Shown here one piece after another: positions 1 through 8,328 of a stretch of 28,344 nt of DNA (the stretch's first letter is position 1; each line of letters starts with the position of its first letter). The notes below the pieces were generated by a model. That model had not been told where the DNA came from, made no database searches, and was given only the letters and a program-made list of their open reading frames with translations. The position numbers and the translations under genes are program-made. This DNA comes from a virus. The stretch spans positions 1 through 28,344 of the IMG/VR virus record IMGVR_UViG_3300033148_007897. One strand, 5' to 3'.

Positions 1-136
1 ATAACACACCTGCAAGTACCTTGTCGACCAGCATCGAACCGGCAAGATCGCCGTTTGCGGATAGCTCACCGGCAAGGGCTTTGTCGACTAACATCACTCC
101 AGCGAGATCGCCGTCACCGGATAACGCACCAGCAAG
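1..136 (-). repeat. 60-bp in-frame tandem repeats in the tail-fibre gene
   Basis: Two and a fraction diverged copies of a 60-bp unit encode LAGxLSxxGDLAGxMLVDKx. The GTCGAC hexamer recurs exactly 60 bp apart, at 23-28 and 83-88. The repeat runs off the left edge, so the total copy number is unknown. The copies differ at scattered codon positions, so they are not a recent exact duplication. Confidence 0.8.
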
Positions 137-877
137 CTCTTGGAAGCCTGGCACTTGCGCCCCGTAGAGCCACCCGTAATCCGGCCGCGCGAGCAGGCAG
201 TTCCCGCGCGTCTCGTGTAGCGTGCGGATTTCGGTAGCGGAGAGGGCACGCGACCAAACATATAGGTCGCCAATGTCTGCCCCGTATTCAAATGCTCCAT
301 CCCTTGCGCCTATTTGGAATGGGGCACCCGCCTGTGAGACCAGCGAGATTGGAGCCTTAGCCTCGAAATAGTCGTCTCGCCAAAAGGTTACTGCGGAGGC
401 ATCCACGGTCACTGCATATAGATGCCATGCACCGTCAGTATTTATACCAGTTGTTGTCCCGGTATTGTGATTAGCTCCGTAATACAGAGATAGTTGTTGG
501 TAGTCGTTGTACAAGCCATACTGATAAGCTGAGCCATTCGCACGAGCTACCATAAAAAGGTCGTTAGATGACGGGTTAGAGAAGAGAGCTATCGTCAACT
601 CCTCCGTTATATCCAGAGACTCATGTGAGCCGCAGTCAACGTACTCTCCACTACCTTGACCGCCAAACTTCAGCGCCCACCCATCCTCCCCCAATCCCCA
701 GTCCGTCGCCGGGTCCATGCCGGTGAGGACGCCATCATTCCCGTTCCCGCTCGCGTCATAGACGATAGGCGAGTATCGGCCCTCGTTCATAAACCACGCG
801 CCGACGAGGCCATCAGCCCAGTATGGGTCGAGCGCAATGGCCTCGCCGAATGATGGTCGCTCAATCAGTCCGGGCAT
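1..877 (-). CDS. LamG lectin-like tail fibre / distal tail protein (3' end off the window)
   Basis: This is the first 292 residues of a protein that continues past the left edge. It starts at ATG 877, 3 nt after the preceding stop. Residues ~20-225 look like a LamG/concanavalin-type jelly roll: GAWFMNEG, then DASGNGNDGV, a central WHLYAVTVD strand and the closing DLYVWSRALSATEI strand. These are the usual landmarks of that fold. From residue ~247 a repeat of 20 residues begins (LAGxLSxxGDLAGxMLVDKx), two full copies plus the start of a third before the edge. LamG domains bind carbohydrate or protein ligands, and such repeats are common in phage tail proteins. At the end of the tail module, a receptor-binding or fibre role is likely (inference). 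Domain call confident; role moderate. Confidence 0.8.
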   Translation of the reverse strand, partial: MPGLIERPSFGEAIALDPYWADGLVGAWFMNEGRYSPIVYDASGNGNDGVLTGMDPATDWGLGEDGWALKFGGQGSGEYVDCGSHESLDITEELTIALFSNPSSNDLFMVARANGSAYQYGLYNDYQQLSLYYGANHNTGTTTGINTDGAWHLYAVTVDASAVTFWRDDYFEAKAPISLVSQAGAPFQIGARDGAFEYGADIGDLYVWSRALSATEIRTLHETRGNCLLARPDYGWLYGAQVPGFQELAGALSGDGDLAGVMLVDKALAGELSANGDLAGSMLVDKVLAGVL

Positions 878-880
878 GGG

Positions 881-1483
881 CTATACCCCTGTGGCCTTGG
901 TCGCGTCAAGTTGGTAGGCGACAGTGCTGCCATCGTCATCATAGGTATTGTCTACGATGACGCGAAAGCGGTCGTGACCGAGTGGTAGATCGTATTCGAA
1001 ATCCTCGGCGACATTGTAGAAGATAGAGTTGACCGCATGTTCGATGGCGCTACCATCGAGTACCGTCAAGCTAGTATTGCTAACAGCAGAAACCAATTCA
1101 AACCACTCAGAATTCGCGAATGCGCTTACATCCTCCAGGAAAACCTTGCGAACTCCGTTGTCCTCGTATCCCGTCGTATCAGCGACAGTGAAGACCGTCG
1201 TTCCCACTGTCGCTGGGTCATTAGTGATGACCTGGGAATTGGCAGTACCTACGAGCCGGACAAACTCGAAGGTTGTCCAATTCCTATTCCCAGTCTCCAC
1301 TCCACTCGACTGAATCATGATCTTCGTGCCTGTATGCGCCGTCTCTGTCGTGAGCGCAAGCAGGAAATGCAGCGTTGTTACATAGTTGGGATCGACCGGC
1401 GTTGTGGCGCCCTCATAGACGGCGTTCTGCGCAACCTCTACACAGGCATCAATCGCTTCGCAGGAAATGGTTGGTGAGCCCAT
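881..1483 (-). CDS. Uncharacterised virion-type protein (distal tail module)
   Basis: This encodes 200 residues starting at ATG 1483, with an AAGGGGGTGA ribosome site overlapping the end of the upstream gene. The stop is 3 nt before the LamG fibre gene. The composition is rich in T, V, D and N with little lysine, and looks beta-rich. Residues ~80-165 include a strand-turn pattern (VFTVADTTGYEDN, then SEWFELVSAVSNTSLTVL) typical of structural proteins. I recognise no named family. Its position between tail genes suggests a minor tail or baseplate component, which is inference only. Confidence 0.75.
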   Translation of the reverse strand: MGSPTISCEAIDACVEVAQNAVYEGATTPVDPNYVTTLHFLLALTTETAHTGTKIMIQSSGVETGNRNWTTFEFVRLVGTANSQVITNDPATVGTTVFTVADTTGYEDNGVRKVFLEDVSAFANSEWFELVSAVSNTSLTVLDGSAIEHAVNSIFYNVAEDFEYDLPLGHDRFRVIVDNTYDDDGSTVAYQLDATKATGV

Positions 1484-1485
1484 GC

Positions 1486-2061
1486 TTACTCACCCCCTTC
1501 TTCAATCTTACGGGCCGCGAGAGCAGTTGCTTCGTCGACTTTCCGCTTAGCATCGAGTTGCGCTTGCGCCTCTTCCACCGTGCAATCTGTGCGCACAGAG
1601 ATGACTTCCGCAATGCGGACGTTGCTGACGCCGTTCTCCTGCCACCAAGACTGCATGATCGGCGTGCGCACCGTGCCGATTTCCACAAGCCTATCAAGTT
1701 CGTCGGTAGTTAAAAACCCCTTCTCCGCTGCCGCTACAAGGTCTTCGTATCCCTGCGTCCCCGGCTCAACGATCACATGCCCATGCACGGTTAGGCTTTC
1801 TTTGACTGCGACGCCGGGCGCGGCGTCCAACTCGGCAGTCGGTAGTGTCGCTGCCCGAAAGTCGTCCTTTGCCACCGCCAAACGCGCACGAGAAAGTACG
1901 CCCGTGGCAGCATCGAACTCCTCATAAGTGACAGGCCGATAGGAGACTTCCGTCCCCGTCTTTCTCGGGTGATTCAGCCGGTCGACCGCTTCATCGTGCG
2001 GCAGCTTCGCGAGCTCTTTATCCGCGAGTGCCACCGCGAGTAGCTCGAGTTTTGTCGGCAT
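1486..2061 (-). CDS. Hypothetical protein of the distal tail module
   Basis: This encodes 191 residues starting at ATG 2061 behind a GGGAGG ribosome site, with only 2 nt between its stop and the next start. The N-terminus is helical and charged. A middle stretch (~90-130) resembles a short beta-hairpin plus a helix-turn-helix-like EKGFLTTDELDRL. Residues ~133-155 read TPIMQSWWQENGVSNVRIAEV, and the C-terminal ~35 residues are an Ala/Glu/Lys helix. I do not recognise the family. The tight packing and shared direction make it a real gene of the tail operon. Confidence 0.7.
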   Translation of the reverse strand: MPTKLELLAVALADKELAKLPHDEAVDRLNHPRKTGTEVSYRPVTYEEFDAATGVLSRARLAVAKDDFRAATLPTAELDAAPGVAVKESLTVHGHVIVEPGTQGYEDLVAAAEKGFLTTDELDRLVEIGTVRTPIMQSWWQENGVSNVRIAEVISVRTDCTVEEAQAQLDAKRKVDEATALAARKIEEGGE

Positions 2062-2091
2062 GTTACCAACCTCCCGTGCGGCGTTTGCAAT

Positions 2092-2421
2092 CTACCTGAA
2101 TGCGAGATCCAATGCATCGATTGCGAAGTCACCAGTCTCCCCGTTTGCAACCGTTTTCGGTACTGTCAATGTGTCGTGCATCAACATGTTCCCGCCCACG
2201 GCTGCATCCATGAGCGCAACATGCGTCACTTCAGTCCAATCTTCCGTTGCGGGCCCGAATGAGATTGCGACGCTATTTCCTCCATCACCATCAACTGGTG
2301 CTGCAGCAGTAAGCTCTTCCCGAGCATATCCGGTCTCGGTAACCTCTGCACCACCACCGGCATCATCTGTCGCGGTTGTGAACAATGCTACCCAAACCAG
2401 GTACGTAGTCATGTCTGCCAC
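2092..2421 (-). CDS. Small phage tail-fibre-like protein
   Basis: The proposed start is GTG 2421, placed 9 nt after an AAGGAG site. ATG 2412 (MTTYLVW) is the alternative but lies too far from that site, and a TTG at 2442 is less likely. The ~109-residue product matches the pattern of a small tail-fibre family known from many phages: a short MTTxLVWVALFTxAT N-terminus, GYAREELTA, then SFGPATEDWTEVTHVALMDA, GGNMLMHDTLTVPKTV and a closing hydrophobic strand. The assignment rests on remembered family patterns. It lies between the hub-like protein and two further small tail genes, consistent with a fibre or tail-tip accessory. Confidence 0.7.
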   Translation of the reverse strand: MADMTTYLVWVALFTTATDDAGGGAEVTETGYAREELTAAAPVDGDGGNSVAISFGPATEDWTEVTHVALMDAAVGGNMLMHDTLTVPKTVANGETGDFAIDALDLAFR

Positions 2422-2454
2422 ATCTTCACGCTCCTTCAACAAAAGTGCTTGAAA

Positions 2455-4764
2455 TCATTCTACTTGAGCGGCCTCAAGTGTCTGATAAAAACGTCCTGTG
2501 TTCATGTCGACTTCCCAGCTCTTGTGGATGATGCGATAGAAACTATTCATCGGTATCCCTGCGTCTGCAGCAGTGACTTGCGCCAAGACAGTCATGTTCG
2601 GAATCAGCTGAGGCCAATCATGAAGAGACCATCGAATCGTACGTCGCCAGTGGTGCAGCTCCTCCCACATGGCCAGGGCAACTGCCTCAACGTCGGCCCC
2701 CTCGGGGAAGGCCTCATATCGTTGCCAAACGTCAGAGATGAAGTAGTCCGAGGCCTCGTTACTCCAGCTACCGAAGTCCCAGTACGTCTTCGAAACAGCC
2801 TGCGGACCACGACCAGCCATAACCTGCACAAGATTGCAGAAGTCTCCGACGGACCAGTGAGACGTAATCTCGTGGGCAAAGGATTCTGTTACTGGTGTGT
2901 CATCTGATAGTACCCAGTTGTAGAAGCCTGGTTGATGTTCGTATGCTTCTTCGAGGACAATCTTCCAGTCCGCAAGGTTTGGGACAGTCCCGACAGGTCC
3001 AGGACCCCAGATGGGTCTAACACCCCAAACCACCTTCACACGCTCTCCTGGATGAGTACGCGCCGCAACCCCCAGCGATCCAACAAGTCGATCGATAGCA
3101 CGCACCAAGCTGTCATTCGGAGAAAACTTCCACTTAGCGCTTTCACCCCAGTTGCGATGCTGCATGTAGTAGCTGTCGCCCATATTCACCTCTGTCAGGT
3201 GAGGACTGATCGAAATCTCGTCTGGGGCGACTCCAGCAAGATTGAGGAGATACTCAAAGACTTCTATCGCAGTCCAACCACCAGGACCTCCAACACCCTC
3301 AAAGGAACAGCAATCCCCCATCTGGTGTTTTGACAAACTCGCCTCAATCACATCCTGCCCCAAGATGTCAAGCTCCGTTGGACGCTTGCCTGCCGGCAAC
3401 GTATATCGTGGGGCACACACATGTCCCTCGAAGAGCGGTTGGTAGATCCAAGCACCGCCGCCGGTCTTCATTGTTGCGATATTCGCTTGAAGGCGACCGT
3501 GCGGCAACACTGGACGAACATCGAGCGGAGGTTTCGCCTGAATGAGAGCTCGAAGGCTGCTGTTGCGTAGGTCTGCACCCATCTCACCAGCAAGCTTCAC
3601 GACCTTGAATCTGTCATTACCTTGGGTCTGGTCCGGTGTGCTGTGTCCGGCGAGTATTTCAGTCGGTCGGTACTCTTGGAGATTTACGAACAAGGCTCGC
3701 TGAGCTGCGTCCGTGCTGTGGAAGGTCAGCCTGGGCCTAGTCCAACCTCCTCCAAGATCATCAACCGTACTGCTAATGCTGGTGGCGGGAGATGCAGAAG
3801 CGATTATATGATGAGACTGTGTTGGGTTCATCACCGCAGCGTTGCTGTAGTGTGCTGTACGTGGGATGAGCTCGAGACCGTCAGGATAAACAAACGGTGC
3901 GAAGATGAATTTCGCTGTGTGTCCAACTACGTGAATAGTAATCTTACCTGCTTGGAGGCCGAAGGACACCGAGGTGCCGTCAGGAGTCTCCCAGTTGCCA
4001 TGGAAGATCCAAGGCTCCCGAGAGCCCTCTCGCCGAAGCATGAGGATGCCTGCTTGGTACTCAACAGCCAGCACCCCAAGAGAAACCTCTCGATCTGTGT
4101 TGGCGTGTCGTGGAGTCGCACCTCCCTCCCAGGTATCAATGACAGTGTAGTTTTCGCCCGGACGCTTGCCCATGAGAAATGGGTGCGTGTACTGTCCAGC
4201 TACAAGGCCGGTCTGATCTGTGAACTCTTGTCCTATAGGCCCTTGAGCAGGGAATACCAGAGCATAGCTAGTACCATCAACACCATCAAGATATATCGTG
4301 AATGTGGCAGGATCTGTATCATCCGTGTTACCTGCCGCTCGGTACAACCAGAGCTTGAATGAGGGCCAGAGAACATCACAACTACGAACGATACCATATT
4401 CACTGGCAGCATACAGCTCCTTCCTGCCATCGTAGAAGTGTAAAAAGCGGTACCGTAGTTGAGCACTCTTCTCCGTCACTCTCCAAAGCCCTTGCAACAC
4501 ATCCCAAGCATGTACAGCGGGTCCGATCTTCATGTCCTCTGGTGTTGCAATTCCGATAGGACCAATAGCCTTCAGACGCTGAATGTATTCAAAGCGATTG
4601 TCATATCGCCAACCATACTCACCACCTACATCAGGCGTGAAGCCGTGAAGCTCCTCCTTCGGTTCTGCAGCAGGCCAGTCACGTCCTGATCCGAGACGCC
4701 CGATGTTGCGCTTGGAGTTAGGACGATCAAAGATCAGATTTACCGCAGTGCGGACGTACGACAT
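2455..4764 (-). CDS. Large tail-tip / baseplate hub-like protein
   Basis: This encodes 769 residues. ATG 4764 directly follows the TAG of the upstream gene, so translation is probably coupled. The protein is rich in aromatic residues, with no signal peptide or membrane segment. The last ~270 residues resemble a tail-hub region: repeated beta segments with a late RIIHKSWEVDMNTGRFYQT strand pair, similar to the ends of gp27/Tal-type hub proteins. Residues ~460-540 contain a small cysteine-containing stretch (GDCCSFEGVGGPGG). It follows the tape measure, fibre-like and 1125-residue genes, the usual place for tail-tip proteins. Hub assignment is inference; virion protein is likely. Confidence 0.7.
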   Translation of the reverse strand: MSYVRTAVNLIFDRPNSKRNIGRLGSGRDWPAAEPKEELHGFTPDVGGEYGWRYDNRFEYIQRLKAIGPIGIATPEDMKIGPAVHAWDVLQGLWRVTEKSAQLRYRFLHFYDGRKELYAASEYGIVRSCDVLWPSFKLWLYRAAGNTDDTDPATFTIYLDGVDGTSYALVFPAQGPIGQEFTDQTGLVAGQYTHPFLMGKRPGENYTVIDTWEGGATPRHANTDREVSLGVLAVEYQAGILMLRREGSREPWIFHGNWETPDGTSVSFGLQAGKITIHVVGHTAKFIFAPFVYPDGLELIPRTAHYSNAAVMNPTQSHHIIASASPATSISSTVDDLGGGWTRPRLTFHSTDAAQRALFVNLQEYRPTEILAGHSTPDQTQGNDRFKVVKLAGEMGADLRNSSLRALIQAKPPLDVRPVLPHGRLQANIATMKTGGGAWIYQPLFEGHVCAPRYTLPAGKRPTELDILGQDVIEASLSKHQMGDCCSFEGVGGPGGWTAIEVFEYLLNLAGVAPDEISISPHLTEVNMGDSYYMQHRNWGESAKWKFSPNDSLVRAIDRLVGSLGVAARTHPGERVKVVWGVRPIWGPGPVGTVPNLADWKIVLEEAYEHQPGFYNWVLSDDTPVTESFAHEITSHWSVGDFCNLVQVMAGRGPQAVSKTYWDFGSWSNEASDYFISDVWQRYEAFPEGADVEAVALAMWEELHHWRRTIRWSLHDWPQLIPNMTVLAQVTAADAGIPMNSFYRIIHKSWEVDMNTGRFYQTLEAAQVE

Positions 4765-7700
4765 CTAGACCACCACCGGAATTGGTGCGCTCCAGGTTCC
4801 GGCCAGACCACGCTGTTCAGAAACGAAAGCGAACATTTTCTCATCACTCGCGCGTCGAGCTACCACCCAGATTGAATTGCCATCTGTTTCGGCATCCACT
4901 GAGTCATAGTCACCACTACTATCTACCACAACAGGCGGAGTCCAAGTCGTATTTTGATCAAGCCAACGGAAATTGATATCGTCTCCTTCAATGGAAACAA
5001 CTGCAGGTACGTTGCCTGCGGGAAAGCGGAACATATCAACGGCGCCTCCTGTAGAAAGCCCTGCAATTGTGCATCGACCAAAACTCGTGTATTCTCGATT
5101 AGCTCCCTCAAAGGTTGTGGATGTACCACGTACCCGATACTCCATATCTTTCTCCAGGAGAGGAGTGCTCCTGAAGCGGCCATGCTCGTCGGTTCCAACG
5201 ACACAGGCCCGCACCCAAGAATCGCCGGAGCCCAAAGCTCTCTGATCGATACGAACAGCAGCAGCTCGATTTCTTGCTCGTGCGCCACCGCCTGTACGAT
5301 AGGCGAGGCCATGACCTCGTATCCGAGGCAGCTTTTGGAAGCGCCACTCCTGATGGACGCCGGCAAGAAGATTTGTTTGCCCAACCTGCACAGCTCCATC
5401 TAAGGTTTGTGAACCCGAAGCCCATTTCCATTCATGCGCATTCTGTAAGTCGAACCAGTAGAGCATCGCAGCTAGTCGGTTGTCATCGGCGTCCTTGTTG
5501 TATGGACTCTCTTGTGGATTGTTCCACGTAGCGGACCAACCATCACGCCAAAGGAGTTCCTGCGCGAGTCGAGACAGATCCTTCAGGTGGTGGAGCTCGG
5601 TGGTACTGGCGCTGCCAGGACAGTGCTCTACCTTCTGAATGTAGAGCAGTTTCTGCTCATACCGATAGTTGTCATAGCCGTAGTCCGTCTCGAGTGCGTC
5701 CTTCCCATCAACAATTGCCCCGAACCCAAACCAATCCCTTGCAGGCCAATCCCACGAGCGCACAGCCCGAGCCTCGAAGTGTATGCTTGGCTCCGCCCGC
5801 GTACTCGTACCAGGATCAGCTACGAGGTTCAGTCCGTTAAGCCACCACTTCTGAACGACCCCAGTGTTGTTGGCAGGAAGTCGGAAGGTCAGTTTGTCCA
5901 CGTGGAAGAGGCGCGTCGCCTTCTCTGGGATGACACCTTCATCCGGCTTGAGTAGATCGATCAGGACAGTGTTCCTACCCGATGCTACTTGCACTGTGTA
6001 TGTGACCACTCGACGGGTACGGGTATAGGTCCAATCTGCCCATCTCGAGGTAGCACATGTGTAGCACGGGTCGGCGATGATGTTTATGGAGTAGTCTACC
6101 TGCAAGCTGATCTGGCCATCAATCGGTGCCGCCAATTCCAAGAGTAGGTATCCCCACTCATGCCAGTACCAGCTGTCCTCTCCATCAACACCTCCAGTCG
6201 CAGAACTCCACCAATCGGGATCATCATGCGTGTCAGTAATGGGAGCATTCGGCTTGAGCATGATCGGCCAGTCAGGGTGATACTGTAGTTCAGGTACCCA
6301 AACACCGCCGGCCAGCCTGTTGAGTCTCAAATAGTGGCGCGATGCGAAAGTCCGTGTTATTGTGGGAGAGGTTGTTCGCGCTCCAACAGCCCAACAATCA
6401 TTGTTCCAAGGCGGAATGAATACGCCTGTACTGCCCTCCCAGAACGTCGGACGAGAAGCGAGGGCCGGAGGAACGTTGACATTCAAACTGGAGTCGTGCG
6501 AGATCGTAAGAAGGTCCCAGATCGGTGAGCCGGTATAGTCCTTATTGATGGGATGACATAGCAGAGCGCACTGTTGGTCGTTCTTCGCAGCTGTGGCTCC
6601 ACCAACATTTTCTCCTCGCAGAGTCCTCCACGCCGATGTCTCTTGAATCTTTACAGCCGCCTTGGTGGAGAGAGTCTTCCATTCCCAATCGAATTCCCAA
6701 GACTTGTCTTGTTCGTAGTAGGGTTTCGAGCCTGTCCATGTGTCGACAGTGTAGACCGCAGGCGCGGTGTAGGTGATACAAGGTCCCTCATATTCGATGT
6801 TGCCTTCCGGATATGATGTCGAATCCTCGTGTCCACCATCTTCTGCAATGAAGACACCTTCATAGGGGCCTAGAATATCACAGCTCCATGTGCGGGCATC
6901 GTTCCCTGCTCCAGTCCACCACGTAGCTATACCACCGTTGTTCCCAATTCTTGCGCAATCACTATCTACACTCCGCTTCCAGTTTGGTTCATCCGCATCA
7001 GGTGCATCTCCAGTTCCAGGATTGCTCAAGTCAAGTCTTGAGAGGTCGACCGGAATACCGTTGAACTGCAACGCACTCAGACGACAGTAAATAACATCAT
7101 CCGCATCGTATCGATGCATATCAAAGGTGTACGTACAGCCCCAAGGGTTCGCACCGAGATCAATCTCTCCAGCCATACCTAGAGAACCTGAGATTGACAA
7201 CACAGATAAGTCTGGAAGCGTTAGCGATATAGTAACCTCTGAGTTCGCATCCGCATACCACGTCGATTCATTTTTGAAGTCAGTAGGATCCTTAGGTTGT
7301 CGATCTTCGGTGACGGGCGTGTCAGTTACTACACGCTGATCCTTGGGGTACAGGTTGGACACAGCCATTTCAAAGGGCGTCTTGATGGACTCGTAGCAGT
7401 CTATACCGCCTGTGGGTAGCGGAGAATTCAGCCCATATCCATCTTTCACCCAAAGATACAACTGCTGTGCGTTGGATGCCATCCCCACGTTAACCTGCGC
7501 CACAAACGGGATATACAACCCAAACCACACAGATCCTACAGGGCCCCCGGCAGGTGGTGGTGGATCGGTTATTGCATGTAAGTGCGGCGGACCAGATTTC
7601 CATTGTTTGGTTGCACGTACAGTATCCCAATTTCGAAGTTGTGCAGTTGCCCCAAGGGCGCTGAAGGACACCAAATTCGTTGGAGCCGAGAGAAGACCTG

Positions 7701-8142
7701 ACTCTTGATTCATGATCTCAAATGTCCCCGACCAAGCCCCATCCAACATCATCTCGCGACGCGCTTTACCTCCAGCAGCAGCGATGCTCGGCGAAAGTCC
7801 ATTCAGTTCAGCCGCGTTCAGCATCGCCGAATTGAACATCGCTTCAAGGGCCTCCTTGGGCGGCTCAAACGTATGTGACCAAGTGACGGGACCGGGTTCG
7901 TCCTTGGCAGTCGCTAATGCCCGTGCTCTTGCAACCGCCGCCTTCTGTCCGGCGAGCATCTGCTCGCGCGTCTTCTCCTCATAACTTGCGACCTCGTCGG
8001 CTGCTTCTCCCTGCCAGAAAGCCCAGAACTGGACCTGCCAGCAGAGCGCCGCAAACAGCGCCCCGCCGGTGAATATCGCCAAGAATATCACGAACAACCT
8101 AAACGGCTGGACGCTGATTGTGGTGGGTTTCACTGAGACCAT
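4765..8142 (-). CDS. 1125-residue tail-module protein with N-terminal membrane segment
   Basis: The largest gene of the window starts at ATG 8142 after a weak AAAGG; an in-frame GTG nine bases further in is possible. Residues ~13-43 are a hydrophobic, aromatic membrane helix (RLFVIFLAIFTGGALFAALC) with basic residues before it, predicting an N-in anchor. A charged helical stretch follows (~45-80), then about 1000 residues of Trp/Tyr/Asp-rich beta sequence with a few cysteine pairs (CYTC near residue 700). The C-terminal ~80 residues (FRWLDQNTTWTPP, then SIWVVARR and GTWSAPIPVV) resemble a beta-propeller or sialidase-like blade. An N-terminal anchor is unusual for a tail protein. The gene appears to have its own promoter and a structured leader RNA upstream. 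Family unknown; role in tail tip or membrane contact is inferred. Confidence 0.75.
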   Translation of the reverse strand: MVSVKPTTISVQPFRLFVIFLAIFTGGALFAALCWQVQFWAFWQGEAADEVASYEEKTREQMLAGQKAAVARARALATAKDEPGPVTWSHTFEPPKEALEAMFNSAMLNAAELNGLSPSIAAAGGKARREMMLDGAWSGTFEIMNQESGLLSAPTNLVSFSALGATAQLRNWDTVRATKQWKSGPPHLHAITDPPPPAGGPVGSVWFGLYIPFVAQVNVGMASNAQQLYLWVKDGYGLNSPLPTGGIDCYESIKTPFEMAVSNLYPKDQRVVTDTPVTEDRQPKDPTDFKNESTWYADANSEVTISLTLPDLSVLSISGSLGMAGEIDLGANPWGCTYTFDMHRYDADDVIYCRLSALQFNGIPVDLSRLDLSNPGTGDAPDADEPNWKRSVDSDCARIGNNGGIATWWTGAGNDARTWSCDILGPYEGVFIAEDGGHEDSTSYPEGNIEYEGPCITYTAPAVYTVDTWTGSKPYYEQDKSWEFDWEWKTLSTKAAVKIQETSAWRTLRGENVGGATAAKNDQQCALLCHPINKDYTGSPIWDLLTISHDSSLNVNVPPALASRPTFWEGSTGVFIPPWNNDCWAVGARTTSPTITRTFASRHYLRLNRLAGGVWVPELQYHPDWPIMLKPNAPITDTHDDPDWWSSATGGVDGEDSWYWHEWGYLLLELAAPIDGQISLQVDYSINIIADPCYTCATSRWADWTYTRTRRVVTYTVQVASGRNTVLIDLLKPDEGVIPEKATRLFHVDKLTFRLPANNTGVVQKWWLNGLNLVADPGTSTRAEPSIHFEARAVRSWDWPARDWFGFGAIVDGKDALETDYGYDNYRYEQKLLYIQKVEHCPGSASTTELHHLKDLSRLAQELLWRDGWSATWNNPQESPYNKDADDNRLAAMLYWFDLQNAHEWKWASGSQTLDGAVQVGQTNLLAGVHQEWRFQKLPRIRGHGLAYRTGGGARARNRAAAVRIDQRALGSGDSWVRACVVGTDEHGRFRSTPLLEKDMEYRVRGTSTTFEGANREYTSFGRCTIAGLSTGGAVDMFRFPAGNVPAVVSIEGDDINFRWLDQNTTWTPPVVVDSSGDYDSVDAETDGNSIWVVARRASDEKMFAFVSEQRGLAGTWSAPIPVVV

Positions 8143-8165
8143 GCCTTTCTTAGCTGTCCCGAATC

Positions 8166-8285
8166 AAAAGGCCCCAGTGACGGTCCGGACGTTCCCGCTA
8201 AGAAGCGCCGAGCCGCTGTCACTGAGGCCAAAGATTTGGTCTGCCAAGAACTGCAAACGACCCGGCAACCGTCCTTAGCGGGAAC
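8166..8285 (-). ncRNA. Candidate structured RNA: interleaved 12-bp stems (pseudoknot) with own promoter
   Basis: The predicted transcript begins at 8285, 7 nt after a TATAAT box, with GUUCCCGCUAAG (8285-8274). This pairs perfectly with CUUAGCGGGAAC (8202-8191). Inside the loop, GGCCUCAGUGAC (8229-8218) pairs over 12 positions, one of them G-U, with GUCACUGGGGCC (8181-8170), which lies beyond the first stem. The order A-B-A'-B' is a pseudoknot. The first loop can also form GGUUGCC with GGCAGACC (one bulge), and the second loop AGCG with CGCU. UUUU (8169-8166) follows the GC-rich second stem, like an intrinsic terminator. It could be a free small RNA or a cis leader, since the 1125-residue gene starts 24 nt downstream. 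I recognise no known RNA family. Structure seen by eye; function unknown. Confidence 0.6.
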
Positions 8286-8291
8286 ATCCTC

Positions 8292-8319
8292 ATTATACCC
8301 ACCGCGCCGCGAAAGTCAA
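8292..8319 (-). promoter_or_regulatory. Sigma-70/A-type promoter, TTGACT-16-TATAAT
   Basis: On the minus strand TTGACT (8319-8314) is followed after 16 nt by a perfect TATAAT (8297-8292). It lies in the 186-nt gap after the fibre-like gene, just past that gene's TAG. A start 7 nt downstream falls on 8285, the first base of the long RNA stem. It probably transcribes the structured RNA and possibly the 1125- and 769-residue genes. Confidence 0.65.
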
Positions 8320-8328
8320 AACTGCCTA

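Noticed and set aside
1-2442. Diversity-generating retroelement target in the distal tail genes
   Set aside because: No reverse transcriptase, template repeat or C-type lectin-like variable end is visible in the window.
3622-4362. Long plus-strand open frame (246 codons)
   Set aside because: It lies antisense within the hub-like gene, has no ribosome site and its product looks like no protein; all supported genes run the other way.
8069-8278. Plus-strand 69-codon frame across the structured gap
   Set aside because: It is antisense, without a ribosome site, and the gap is better explained by promoter and RNA stems.
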